64,000 nucleotides of DNA from Sesamum alatum (lineage: Eukaryota; Streptophyta; Magnoliopsida; Lamiales; Pedaliaceae). Positions 48,401 through 60,277 of the stretch are shown here, in pieces. Position 1 is the first letter of the stretch; each line of letters begins with the position of its first letter. The translations under genes and the position numbers were made by a program. Below the pieces are notes generated by a model, which worked only from the letters and a program-made list of their open reading frames with translations, ran no database searches and had not been told where the DNA came from. The DNA is taken from the NCBI GenBank assembly GCA_034509735.1, contig JACGWO010000003.1:40160873-40224872 (forward strand), written 5' to 3'.

Positions 48401-51400
48401 TTCAAATTTTAAAATTTACAAGACTAAATTGCAAAAACCAATTTGTGCAGGACCAAAAATGTCAATTCTAAATTACAGGACTAAAAATGCATTTTTTCTA
48501 AAGTGAAATTACTCAAACCACCCCTCCATATTTCATAATTACATAGATGTCACTTCTCAATAGAAAGGTGGCCGAATAGAGTGAAAGACCTAAACACCCG
48601 TCAATAATAGTTCAAATAAAGTAAAATGATTAAAAATAAAGTTTTACAGACCATTTTGCCCTTTACTTAAAGTTTCAAAATTGAATTTGTTTCCCATATA
48701 TATGATGTGTATATTCATATAAATATTTTTATATACATTTGATACAAACACACACACACACATACAAAAGGAGACATGCACGCATACACACAAACACATA
48801 GCAGCGAAGGGAGGTGTTGGGGGGGAAGGTAGGTAGGTGAGGCAGTAGGATGAAGAAAAATAAGAAAAATAAAATACAAACTAATTATAGTTAAATAATG
48901 TTAACAAAAGAAAATATATTTTAAGCGTGTTTTCGATTAATATAGTGAAATAATTTAAAAGTTAGAAAATATTAAATATGAGAAACTTATAAAATTATTT
49001 CTTTTTATTATGAAATTTTAGTTAAAACATTCCAAAATCTAAATAGTAATATTTTTTTACTTTAAATTAAAACTATTATAATTTACAAAAAGTTGATTTT
49101 TTGAATTATTAAAACAAATAATTAAAATTTTTAAAGTTGTGAAAGTATTGCATGGAAAAAATTAATAGTTAATTAAGTTAATGAAAAATATCTTAAGTAT
49201 TATTTTATTTAATTAGAAAATAATAAGATACAAAAAATCTATTAGATACTTTATATCACATATCACTAAGTAATCCTTTTAACATGAAAATTGTCACGGT
49301 TAAAAAATACAATTTTATTGAATTTCTGATTCAATATTAATTAAAAATTGATATAATATAATAATAATAATAAAAAAAAAAAAGACATCCCCAGCCAATT
49401 TGTCTATTACAATAACATCCTTGGGGGCATTATGATCTATGAAATTTACGGAATAGTAAAAACTAGGTCAATAGGGACAAAATTGGATATATATTGCAAC
49501 TTAAGTTTTGACAAAATTAATCTAACATTCGATGTGGTTTTACCTACGACGAAAGTATTTGCTACAGTTTTTAGTAGTAGCAAATATTTAGCCTCACTTG
49601 TAGAAACAATAACTAATCATTGCATAATCGTAATTAATTAGTATTCACCGTGATTTTTTACTTTTAACCATAGTAATTAACTATATTGAAGAACCGCATT
49701 ATTTCTAGTGAGGGGGCGTTAATATAACCATAAAATACGGCAAGATGTAAATTTCACTATATTTGGCATGGTGTCGGTGTAATTATCCCTAATATTAATC
49801 ATGGTGAAAACGAACCAGCAAAAAATCCTAGAAAACATACCACTATATCGCCCCATTAACTTCACAAGTCCAATGCCATTCTCAATACTTGTAGCTTCAA
49901 CATGCGCTGCTGTGATAGCACGTTCGGCTTCCTCAACGGCAGAATCAAACCCAAACGATTTGTCGATTACCTGAAGAAGGAAACGACATGGAATAAAACT
50001 TTTCGAATAGTTGTAATATACATGAAAGATTGTAATTTTTGTCCTGTAAGTATGATCAAACAGTGCTACTTTTTAATTTGATAAAAAAAAATGGCACGTT
50101 AAGGACATTTGTTGTAAAAACTTGCCAATTTGGCCGAAAAATGTCACGCATGTGTGATATTTTGAACTTTTCCCGGCCACTCTCCGACCATTTGGCAATT
50201 TTTAACTACAAATGTTCCCAACATGCAATTTTGTTTTGAAATTGTTGTCTTATATTGGATACCAAGTGGACTAAAACTGATGCCCCTCGTACTTACAGGA
50301 CAAAAATTATAATTTTCCTGTCATTCATATGTATGTCCGAGTTGTTAGCAATAGAAATATGTAAGTACCGGAATGTCGTTATCTATGGTTTTGGGGATTC
50401 CGGCAACTGCAACCTTGAGACCTCGTCTTTTGATTTCCTGCATTCCGAAGCAGTTCAAACGGCTTCAATATCGAAACCATGATTTTAATTTGTTTACATG
50501 CTACTATAGAACTAGCATTGGTAGCTAGCAGAAAAACAGAGTTAGAACTAAGCAATACCTCGAAAATAACTGCTGCTCCCTTCTGAGTTCCATCTCCACC
50601 TATTATGTAGACCTAAAACGGCACACCACGATTGCAGTGTTGGAATAAATTTTGGCTCCATGACGATGTTGGAAAAACGAAATATAAACATTCGAATGTT
50701 GAAGATTTTCCTGATGAAACGCATGCATACCTGGTTGATCCCGCGATCCTGAATGCTATCAACGATCTTTTTAGTGTCATGGCCACCTCGAGATGTCCCA
50801 AGGACCGTTCCCCCTCGTTTGTGAATGTCATTCACGGTGTTGGGCGTTAGAGATATGGTGTTCTTAGAGTAAAATCCTCGGTATCCTCCCTGCAAATTTA
50901 GTCGCTTAGTTAGTTGTTGATCAGACCATGCCATCACACTCACGCACACACTTAGATTTGAGCACAAGATCTTTTGTAGGAAATTTTGAACTCAAACTAT
51001 TGGGTTGTTCTTTGAGACATGAAATAACAGATACATATTTACTTACATTTATTCCCAGAACACTCTTTACGCCGTACATGTGATGTAGACCGCATACGAT
51101 TTCCCTGATAACTGTGTTGAGACCAGGGCACAAGCCTCCACATGTGACTATACATGCGTGGACATCATCAGACTCGAAATAAACCTGAAAAAATTACACT
51201 CTTATTAAATTCATCAAGTCTAGCAACGAAGATCAATGCAACTAGCAGAGAGAGCTACTTACTCTTTGGCGAGGTCCAGCACGTCGAAAATGAACCCCTC
51301 TTGGCATATCCTTGTGAACCACGATCTATCGAGAAAAACGAGTCAGTACATAAACATCAAACAGAGAGACAACCTCGTCACGCCCTGAGTCCGTGAGCCC

Positions 51401-53865
51401 GAAGGAAAGGGGCATTCAAAGGATGCACTTTGAATTCTTTTATCAAAACTTATATGATTCTAATCATCAGTTCCTAATTCACGTGGAATTGGATATCACC
51501 ACGGCCTAATCTTACGAGCAGTCGTCTAGAAGTTGGGTTAAATATATTTTTTTATGCTGTAACTTAGACATTTAGTATTTTCGTCCTTTAACTTTCTATG
51601 ATAACATTTTGGTCCTGCATCTTTTCAATTTTTGTGATTTTAGTCTTTTTTTTTTTTTGTTTTTTTCCTGGAGTTCGCCCTTCTCGTCGGGAAAATGCAT
51701 ATGTCTCTCGCGTGAAATTTTAAAATTGGGGCTTTTATTCCTATTGGCTCATTTCTGCTAGCATTTTTGTCTTTTAACTTTTTAAAGTAGCATTTTGGTC
51801 CTATATTTTTTTAATTTTTGCAATTGTAGTCTTTTTTTCGTCGAAGTTCAGTCTTAACGTTGGTAGAGGCAAACTCCGACGAACAAAAGGATTGAAATCG
51901 CGAAAATAAAAATGCAGGACCAAAATACAGTTCTAAAAAATTAAATGACGAAAACGTCAAAATAACTTAAATTACGGCTACAAAAGTTTGTATTCATCTA
52001 CTTCCCTCGATGCAATTTTCTTCAAGACTAAGTTGAAAGAGATGCAAAGGAATAGTTGCATTTTTCAGAAATTGGTAATTGCTCAAGAAAGACTGACCTT
52101 TTGTGCAACGGTGTCGTCGAAGTCCACAAAATACTGCCTGCCAGGAGAAACAATTTACCCCAATAAAATAAGCCATGTTTTAACGAAAGAACTGAAGATA
52201 AAGTGACGTGGGATAAAAGTAACTTACCTAACAGCTGAGTAGGCAGGATTGTCTTGTAAGGGATTGGGATAAGTCTGTACAAGTGAAGGAAAAACAAGAA
52301 TAGATTCCAATTATCCACCACAGAATCAGAAGAAATGTGAATTTTTGTTTGCTAATGTGAAAATTAAGAAATCATGGCAAATATTAATTAATTACGGTTG
52401 CATTATTTCCACAAGTGAAGCAAAACATTACCCATGTTGAAAAAATAAAAATCATGACAGATATTTTAGTCATAACTAAAATCATAATAAATGTTGATGA
52501 ATTGTAATCAAAGTTAAGTTTCAGCTTTAATTTTGTTTGACTGTAGTAAATACTATCTACCATGAATTTCAGGTCATAGTCTTTTATTATGTAAGGAGGG
52601 GTTAAATGCATCTTTGACTCCGTAATTATATTCATTAGGTCTTGTTTACTTGTGAGGATTGGGTTGGGTATCTAATCCAATCTCTTGTTTACTTATATCT
52701 AGGTAAATAGATGATTTATCATGATAAATAAATTATTTAAATGAAAATATTAGTGATACAATTTAATCTCATCTTACATTTTATCCATCATTAATTTATC
52801 ACGACTTAATCCAATTCCTCAAAGTAAACAAGGCTTTAGGGATTTTGGTCCTGTAACTTACAGGGATAGCAATTTATCCCTGTATGTTTTTAATTTGAAA
52901 TTTGGCTGGAATTTTCATCAGTTTCCAGCCACTTTTGAAAATTCTAAGCAAGTTTATTCCCAATCATGAAAATTAAAAATATATAGAATACAAAATCAAA
53001 ATGCCAAATAACAATAATTACATGACTAGAAACGCAATTAAAGCATGTAAGAACAAATAATTATTATATTTTTTCTTTTGTAGTGTCTCCCCTCGTGATT
53101 CAAGTAGGTAATATTCATATTCCAAGGGATTAAAATTTTCCAACTAAGTAATTAAATGTGGTAAAGTGGGAATCAGTACATTCCCAGCATAATACCGGTG
53201 GATCACATTAGTCTAAAGCATCCCCAGAAATACCAAGAAAACCCAAAAAAAAAAAAAAAGAAAAGAAAAAGGCTCAAGAAATAATTAAGTCATTTAAAAA
53301 CTGTAAGTCTGTAACATTACCAGAAAATGTACCTTTTCATATATTTTAAATAATTACGATTTAAAAATCATAGTAAATTAATATTACTTACCACAATCAA
53401 ATAAAATTAATATAAAAACTTAAGTTTTTTTTTTAACCGTAATCAATTAATATTCGTCATATTTATTGCCTTGGCCAAAACATTCAACGGTTAAATATGA
53501 TAGCTCGTTGTGCAGTTACAATTAATTGATATTTATAACTTTTTTTTACTTTTAATCATTCATAATGAATACAAATCAATTATGATAGAGAGAGAGAGAG
53601 AGAGAGAGATTGTTCATACAGGGAGATGAGGAAGGTAGTCAGACAAGTGGGGGACGTCTTCCAGAGTGTACCCAAATTCCCCAGTCACGATTTTAGGCTT
53701 AGAATCGCTCTCCACTCCCATAATAGCCACCTCCAGAAACCCGTTTCTTGAATTTGACCACGCAACTTTCTTCTTAAACCTGTGATCGCCGTCGGGCGGA
53801 GCGCCACCGCAGCACAACCTCAACACGGCGGCTGCGTAACCAACATTAAACGGTGCCGAACCCAT
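45434..53865 (-). CDS. PFK: ATP-dependent 6-phosphofructokinase, cytosolic type
   Basis: Phosphorylates fructose 6-phosphate to the 1,6-bisphosphate in glycolysis. Thirteen GT-AG exons give 531 residues: 53620-53865, 52228-52274, 52098-52137, 51263-51325, 51047-51184, 50731-50889, 50559-50612, 50369-50437, 49841-49970, 47105-47370, 46657-46705, 46408-46562, 45434-45613. Seen motifs: CGGLCPGLN (147-155) nucleotide loop; GGDGTQKG (236-243), where the Gly after Asp marks ATP rather than PPi use; PKTIDND (264-270) with the catalytic Asp; MGRYSGF (311-317); LIPESPF (333-339). The closest remembered plant relative is Arabidopsis PFK3. That protein begins near the equivalent of Met49 here (53721), so the first 48 residues are an extension or a mis-set start. 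An in-frame stop lies four codons upstream of Met1. Introns 1, 3, 9 and 12 carry MITEs. Confidence 0.96.
45878..46178. mobile_element. TIR MITE in PFK intron 12
   Basis: The ends GGGGTAAAAGCTTTTTTGA and its near complement 'aaaaaagcattttacccc' are flanked by 'aaaaactt' on both sides. Non-coding. Confidence 0.75.
47690..48500. mobile_element. TIR MITE(s) in PFK intron 9
   Basis: The left 'tttctgtagcttaggagg' and right 'aaattacaggactaaaaatg' ends enclose alternating 'ggactaaaactaat' and 'attagttttagtcc' blocks. At least one further inverted repeat, centred near 48180, suggests nesting. Confidence 0.55.
48501..49480. other. PFK intron 9 interior, AT-rich
   Basis: Holds a (CA)n microsatellite near 48750-48800 and AT-rich DNA. 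No gene or clear element ends are seen. Confidence 0.5.
49490..49716. mobile_element. CACTA-like MITE fragment in PFK intron 9
   Basis: Motifs 'tttaaccatagtaatta' and 'gtaattaattagtattcac' place it in the same family as 58981-59296. The right end is TTTCTAGTG and the left end is unclear. Confidence 0.5.
51537..51985. mobile_element. TIR MITE in PFK intron 3
   Basis: The left 'gctgtaacttagacattt' and right 'acttaaattacggctac' ends are inverted. The core repeats 'tttggtcctgcatctttt' and complements, related to 57295-57749. Confidence 0.55.
53335..53585. mobile_element. 'Ccatggttaa'-family MITE fragment in PFK intron 1
   Basis: Repeated 'accgtaatcaattaatatt' and 'aattaattgatatttata' type motifs match 57.8-58.1 and 59.0-59.3 kb. 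A (GA)n microsatellite (53587-53610) follows, just inside the intron after exon 1. Confidence 0.4.
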
Positions 53866-54117
53866 CAGTACTGTTCAGACGTCAAATAACCTTCTCAACA
53901 AATACATATTCATGATATATATAGACACAAACACACATCTATACCTACATATACTGAAACAGATAGATCGCCGCTGATCACCGGCGAAAGCTGCGCCTCA
54001 GACTTTGTAATGAATTCTGATCAGACCCTTAATCTTGGCTAAGTTTTGAATGAGAGAGAGACAGGTGGCAAAGGTTTCTGGTGGAGTTCACGGAAAACTG
54101 GAGTTCGACAGCTGAGT

Positions 54118-54155
54118 CGGGGTGGGGGTGGGGTGGGGGGGGTTGGGGGGGGGGT
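54118..54155. repeat. G-run tract in the PFK leader region
   Basis: Several runs of 4-9 G separated by single T or TT on the plus strand (C-runs on the sense strand of PFK). The pattern fits G-quadruplex or i-motif formation. It lies between the TATA box and the start codon. Confidence 0.8.
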
Positions 54156-54248
54156 GATTGTTGGCTATTTCCAAGCGGGATTTCTGCTGTTGTGTGGAAA
54201 TGTCCAAATTTCTTAACGCAAGGTACAATGTTTTGAATTGGAGGTATG

Positions 54249-54256
54249 TATTTATA
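54249..54256 (-). promoter_or_regulatory. PFK TATA box
   Basis: TATAAATA on the minus strand, about 385 bases before Met1. Transcription would begin near 54220, giving a CT-rich leader of about 350 bases. Confidence 0.55.
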
Positions 54257-54334
54257 GTAGGAAAATTGGCTGGGTAGTATGATTTCTTGAAGTCAGGCGA
54301 GGGACTTCTCGAAGATGTTGAAGATTCTACCCTT

Positions 54335-54833
54335 GTGTTTGGTTTCGTTTTTGGAATGGTTTGTTTTGTTTTGTGGAGATAGAGAGAGAAAAATAAAGAT
54401 AAATAAGTGTGTGTTAGAGATATAGTGTATGTTTGGATTTGTTTTTGGAGTTAATTTTAAATAGTGAAAAAAATATATTGTATGTATTGTGTTGTATATT
54501 TGAAGACAAAAAATACTGTTCATTGTCAAATCATGTCTTTTGTATATATTTTTATATATGTATATATGTATATAGTAATATTTGAATTTTTTTTTATGTA
54601 TTGTGTTGTATATTGGGAGACAAAAAATACTGTTCATTGTCAAATCATGTCTTTTTTATATATTTTTATAATGTACATGTGTATATAATAATATTTATTT
54701 GTTTGTAGGTAAATATAGGTATACATGGGAGAACGGTCCACAACACCTAAAAAGGTGTTTTGGATAATGCTATGTTTGGTTTTATTTTCTCACCGTCTCA
54801 GAAACGGCTGGAAAATGAAACCAAACAGAGCAT
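54335..54833. mobile_element. Possible TIR element upstream of PFK
   Basis: 'gtgtttggtttcgtttt' at the left edge pairs with 'aaaatgaaaccaaacag' at the right edge. The right edge itself forms a compact hairpin (54767-54833), just before the sequence gap. The 114-bp duplication lies inside. Confidence 0.3.
54482..54690. repeat. Tandem 114-bp duplication in the PFK upstream region
   Basis: Two head-to-tail copies starting at 54482 and 54596 share 'tgtattgtgttgtatatt' and 'gacaaaaaatactgttcatt' blocks with few changes. Confidence 0.85.
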
Positions 54834-54889
54834 ACTTGTTCCAGATTCTATACCTTTTATGAGAAATAATGATAATATAAGGGTTAATT

Positions 54890-55389
54890 NNNNNNNNNNN
54901 NNNNNNNNNNNNNNNNNNNNNNNNNNNNNNNNNNNNNNNNNNNNNNNNNNNNNNNNNNNNNNNNNNNNNNNNNNNNNNNNNNNNNNNNNNNNNNNNNNNN
55001 NNNNNNNNNNNNNNNNNNNNNNNNNNNNNNNNNNNNNNNNNNNNNNNNNNNNNNNNNNNNNNNNNNNNNNNNNNNNNNNNNNNNNNNNNNNNNNNNNNNN
55101 NNNNNNNNNNNNNNNNNNNNNNNNNNNNNNNNNNNNNNNNNNNNNNNNNNNNNNNNNNNNNNNNNNNNNNNNNNNNNNNNNNNNNNNNNNNNNNNNNNNN
55201 NNNNNNNNNNNNNNNNNNNNNNNNNNNNNNNNNNNNNNNNNNNNNNNNNNNNNNNNNNNNNNNNNNNNNNNNNNNNNNNNNNNNNNNNNNNNNNNNNNNN
55301 NNNNNNNNNNNNNNNNNNNNNNNNNNNNNNNNNNNNNNNNNNNNNNNNNNNNNNNNNNNNNNNNNNNNNNNNNNNNNNNNNNNNNNNNN
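54890..55389. other. Assembly gap, 500 N
   Basis: Exactly 500 unknown bases, probably a placeholder length. Nothing can be said about its content. Confidence 0.99.
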
Positions 55390-55477
55390 GGCTGCTGCGC
55401 CGGGAGTAAGAACATTTGCTGATTCCAGGGCTTTAAGCCTGGCTTCCAATTCTGAGTATTTATTGTGGCATTATTGT

Positions 55478-56005
55478 CCTCTTTCACAAAGTTTGGTGTA
55501 ATTATTTTATATGTTAGAAAAATTATATTTAGTACTTCTAGGATTTGTTTCTATATAACGAGTATGTCTTTTTATTAGTCAAAATTCATTGAATTTGTTG
55601 CTATTAATAAAATAATTGAATGAAAATTGATATTTACCCTCTATTGACTGGTTACAGACTTATTGCAGGTCAAACAAATCTTTTTTCTGTGTAAACTACC
55701 CTTAGAAACGGTGAGTATATACCTCTCCACATGCATTAAACGTGTGAAGATGTATAAGGGTAGTTTGACCATAAAAAGATTTGTTTGACCTACAAAAATT
55801 CAGTAATAAGTTAATATATGGTAAATATCGATTTTTATACAAGTCTTTTTCTAATATCAATAATTCAGTGAATTTTTACTAATTAACGGGTGGACCTATT
55901 TGTTAGATAGAAGCAAACTTCAGGGGTATTAAATATAACTTTTCAAACTACAAGGAGTCTACATGTAATTACACCAAATTTCAGGAGTATAATTATCCCT
56001 AATTC
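55478..56005. mobile_element. Foldback MITE, family A copy 3
   Basis: The left 'aaagtttggtgtaattattt' pairs with the right 'gtaattacaccaaatttcag'. Internal 'agtcaaaattcattgaattt' pairs with 'agtgaatttttactaatta'. Same family as 1255-1795 and 9703-10212. Confidence 0.65.
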
Positions 56006-56039
56006 ATAATAATAATAATTCAGTTTGATTGGATTTGCG

Positions 56040-56210
56040 ACTAATGATTTTTTTTATAGTAAAAGCGATGAATATTATTAATTGAACTAAATCAATTAAC
56101 AATCCTATCATACAATAGATTATCATCCCACACATTGGTTCGAATCGATGACCTCTAAGGTCATAGGACCTCAACCTTAACTATTAGACCAAGTGATCAA
56201 TGGTGACTAA
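56040..56210 (-). mobile_element. Degenerate tRNA-derived SINE
   Basis: On the minus strand a B-box-like GGTTCGAATCGATG is complementary-readable near 56140 and an A-box-like region lies near 56190-56205. The 'gatgaatattattaattg' 3' body matches other copies. Confidence 0.5.
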
Positions 56211-57290
56211 TGATTTACTTTTTTTGAGAAATAAAATGACAATAATATATAAAAATAAATAAAAACTACTACTTTCTTATTCGTTTAAAGGAGAATTTGA
56301 TTTCACTACCCCTCGGGTTTGAATTTGTGATTATAATTCGTATATAAAAACAAGATGTTATCATTAAACTACTTGATCGTTGGTGCAACTAACAATTGAC
56401 ATTGCTGCGCTATAATCTCTTACAGGAAGTTTTCGATTTTGGAGCGTGGGCGTCAAAATAATCACGTATTCAATTTCAAAATTATTAAAATATAATAGTC
56501 TGTTTGTCGCAATTTTACTATTTTGTATTTAAGATGTTTCACAATAAATTTTGACTTTTAACATAAATACGTTTCTGAAAAGCACTAACGCCGGTAATTC
56601 GAAATAACTATGTAAAAATACATAAAAAAAAATTCAATTATTTCTTAAACTTGTTGATGTCAGACAAGTGTCTTATTGTTGGACATAGGAATAATAAATA
56701 TAGAACAAACTAGATATACATACACATGGATACATACAATATCATTTATTTTTTTATTTTACTTTTGAGAAATATTATGGTAGGGACATTATTGACCTAA
56801 TTAGATTAGAATTAAATAATATGTGTGCGACTAAACATGGCATGTGACGTATGATTGGACGCTGCTAAATGATAAAGAAATTAACATATTGTAAGAGTCA
56901 TGCATTATTAGCTGCTAATATATTTAATCATAATAATAATAATTGAAAAGAAAATAATATTTGAATATTATTTAGAGTGGCAAAGAAAAGCCCTTCTTTT
57001 AATTAATTTAATATGTGGCCTATCTTTTTCCGTAATTAAAGTAATAGTAAATTATTGAAGAAAACAAAAATAAAAAGAGTGGTGTTTACTCCTTTGAGTT
57101 TAAACAATGAATGTGTCACGACTCACGACTTTAGACTTATCTAGCCAATTAAAAATTATTTATGTAATGTCATTAGACAACAATTGAAACCGTTTCTAAT
57201 AAGTGCTTATTAGTTAATTTATTGTTAAAATAAGTTTAGAGAAAAAAAAAATGTTCGTGATTCACTATTTTATTTTTAAATTGTTTAAAT
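56211..57290. other. AT-rich intergenic DNA
   Basis: No gene is supported. A SINE-like fragment may continue at 56285-56385 ('gggtttgaatttgtgat'). Confidence 0.45.
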
Positions 57291-57294
57291 TTAA

Positions 57295-57749
57295 AGATCA
57301 AATGTATTTTTGATCTTGTAACTTAGGTCATTTGGCATTTTTGTCCTTTAACTTTTTAAAATTGTATTTTGGTCCTACATCTTTTTAATTTCGTGATTTT
57401 TCTCTTTTATTCGTCGGATTTCACCCTTCTCGCCAGAAAAATGCATGTGCCTCTTACTTGACATTTTAAAATTAGGACTTTTGTTCCTACTTCCTATTGA
57501 CCAATTTCTTTTAGCATTTTAGCCGACTTTTTAAGGTGGCATTTTGGTCATGTATCGTTTTAATTTTCATAATTTTAGTCCTTTTCTCATCGAAGTTCAC
57601 GCTTCTCGTAGGTGGAGGTGAACTCCGGCGAACAAAAGGACCAAAATACCGAAAATTAAAAAAATATAGGATCAATATGCAACCATAAAAAGTTAAAAAA
57701 TAAAAATACCAAATAGCTTAATTACAAGACCAAAAATGCATTTAATCCT
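57295..57749. mobile_element. TIR MITE with 8-bp target duplication
   Basis: Flanked by AAATTTAA on both sides (57287-57294 and 57750-57757). Inverted ends 'aaatgtatttttgatcttg' and 'caagaccaaaaatgcattt'. Non-coding, 455 bp. Confidence 0.8.
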
Positions 57750-58980
57750 AAATTTAATTAGTTTAAGTCAAATACTATAATCAACTGCATACAAAGTTCT
57801 GCAAGTACATATATTTTGATTTTGTATTATAACAATTAACGGAGGAAATATTATTTTTTTGTCATAATCAATTTCATGATTAAAAATAAAAAGATTCTGA
57901 TAAATACTAATTAATGATATTGCTTAGTAATTATTAACATTCTTTCTTCTGGTTATGTCGAAATATTAGCCATAACTGAAAATTATAACAAATATTTTGG
58001 CTATTTTATAGCTAAAATTATAGTAGATATTAATTAATCATAATCAAAACTTAAATTTTGTATTGATTTTGTATGATCATGATAAATAATGTTAATTTAC
58101 CAAAATTTTAAATTATTTTTATTTATAATATAGGGAATAATTTTTTTATAAATATTGAATAGACATAGAAAAAAGAAAAGGTGGGGAAGAAAATCTTTTC
58201 ATTATTGCGAAAGTGAAGAACTGTATATGTATAGATTCTTGAGATTCTAATGGAATATTCCTCGTCCGTACCTAATAAACAGTTATATTGGTTGATTGCT
58301 TGCTTGAATATGAGTCAACTAAGACAAAAAGTCAAACGATAGTTACAGATCTTTTATTATATTTCAATATTTTATTAATTTATATTTAATATTTTAATCA
58401 CACTCACAAAAATAACATCTAACAATCGTTATATGATTGCGATTAATAATTATTTGTTTTTAACTATAATAATTAATATGATTAAATGTTAAATTTCTCT
58501 TAATATATATAGCCTTATTGTACTTATGTGGACAAATATGTAAGACGCAACTAAACCTTTATATGTACGAAATAAATATATAATCCTATTTTAGTGATAT
58601 ATTCCTTTCTATTATATAGATATCGGTGGATATTAAAATGTTTCAATTATCATATATACAAATATAATTATGCGTAAATATATTTTGTATTTGTATAATC
58701 CTCAGAATAATAATTATGTTATTAATGTGTATAATGTGTTGTATCTATAACATAAAAAGTTACTCTACTAATAATAATATACAAAAAAATTGGTCCATTG
58801 AATCAATTCAAAGAATTAATGGAAAACATTTTCTAATTTTTTTCAATCAAATATATTTAACTGGAAAGAACGATCGAAATGTAATCCCATTAGGATTGAC
58901 TTTTCTTTGAATGATCCGTCATTATCTATATCTATAAATTATAATATCTTAAAAGTATAAAATTACTTAATTGGTATTTT
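57750..58980. other. AT-rich intergenic DNA with MITE fragments
   Basis: 57830-58100 has 'ccatggttaa'-family motifs ('aaattatagtagatatt', 'ttaattaatcataatc'). No gene is supported in the rest. Confidence 0.45.
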
Positions 58981-59296
58981 CACTAAAAAAAAATTACTGT
59001 TGACTACAGTATTAATGGATATGGCTAAAAAACATGTTAAATAATTATTATTAATCACGAATAAATAAAATCAATGCAAAAAATTAATTTTTTCACCATG
59101 AAAAAAATATTTATCATAGTAAAAAGCCAGGTAAAAATATTTGTCATGACTTTTAGCTATGACAAATGTTTTAGCCACCCTCGCAAAAACAACGGCCAAC
59201 AACTATTGCGTGATCGTGGTCAATGACTATTTCCTACGGTTAGTTATTATTAATCATTGCATTTAACCATGATTAAATGTTATATTTATTGTAGTG
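58981..59296. mobile_element. CACTA-type MITE, TTT target duplication
   Basis: Starts CACTAAAAAAAAATTAC, ends TTATTGTAGTG, flanked by TTT on both sides. The interior repeats 'aaccatgattaaatgtta' type motifs. It is the best preserved copy of its family in the window. Confidence 0.75.
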
Positions 59297-59469
59297 TTTG
59301 TAATATTCTATATTACCCCTTTATAAGGTTAATTATAGTAAAATAGAAAATAGATATTAATTAAATTATTTAATAAATTATTAATAGAGACTGAATAAAT
59401 TATTGATAAAGTTTGGTACCAATTAAACTTTAAATGTATGTCCAATTAATCAACCATATCTATGACTCT

Positions 59470-59500
59470 TCTTTATTATTATTATTATTATTATTATTTT
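59470..59500. repeat. (TTA)n microsatellite
   Basis: About eight TTA units in an AT-rich spacer. Confidence 0.9.
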
Positions 59501-59843
59501 TGCAATATTTTCTTTGGCTATTAATATGGTCTTTATTTTAAAAAGTCAAATGAACTGGTTAATTTTATTAGAAGATAAGTAACTAACTGATAATTACTAA
59601 GTTAGAGCTTTATAAACCAACAAGATCAAATATAAACTGCAGAAAATAAAGTTAAAGGACTAAAGTGATTTTAAATACATGTTTAAGGGACCATTTATGA
59701 TATTCATTTTCTTCTTAGTTCCTCATTGGTAAAAATGACTCGGTCCCAAATGGGGAAATCATAGCCAAGGCACGGAGAGGAAGTGCTATAAATAGTGCAA
59801 AAACAAACATTTACCTATCTTATTAATCTTTGACATTTGTTGT

Positions 59844-60060
59844 AGGGTGAATTACAATGAACTCCATTGAGGTTTGACATAATTATGAATTGATAAAAAC
59901 GGGCATAAGGGTATTTTAGTTAGTTCATTTATAAAAATAGATGGAAATGAGTTATTTTTTAGACGATTATAAACCTCAATGGGGTATTTGTAATTTTTGA
60001 TACAATGAGGGGATATCCGTAATTATGTCAAACCTCAAGGGAGGTAATTGTGATTCACCC
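59844..60060. mobile_element. TIR MITE ('gggtgaattaca' family)
   Basis: Starts GGGTGAATTACAATGAACTC and ends 'ggtaattgtgattcaccc'. It is a shorter relative of 35513-35931. Confidence 0.7.
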
Positions 60061-60277
60061 TTTGTTTTATTATCTTGTTTTAATATCTCACTTTGTTGTT
60101 TTTTTAGTAAAATATAAATTTGGTAGTGTCCAATGTAGGCATTTTTAGCGGAACCTTGTTAAATTTGGTCTTCTTTACTTTGTTATTTGTTTATTTTTTA
60201 TCTGAGTTCCTAAGTGTATTCTTTTGATTAAATCATTGGAGAATGTTTTACCCACATCAAATTGACGTCGCCTGAGT

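Noticed and set aside
50548..50967. Single 139-codon minus-strand frame as a separate gene
   Set aside because: It is PFK exons 6 and 7 read through an intron that happens to stay open; splice sites and homology support two exons.
26528..53865. MIOX, Ole e 1-like and PFK genes as a functional metabolic cluster
   Set aside because: No shared pathway step or shared regulatory motif was seen; only the MIOX pair is related by duplication.
54760..55487. Three long open frames crossing the gap
   Set aside because: They are open only because the 500 N have no stop codons; the real sequence on either side is short and non-coding.
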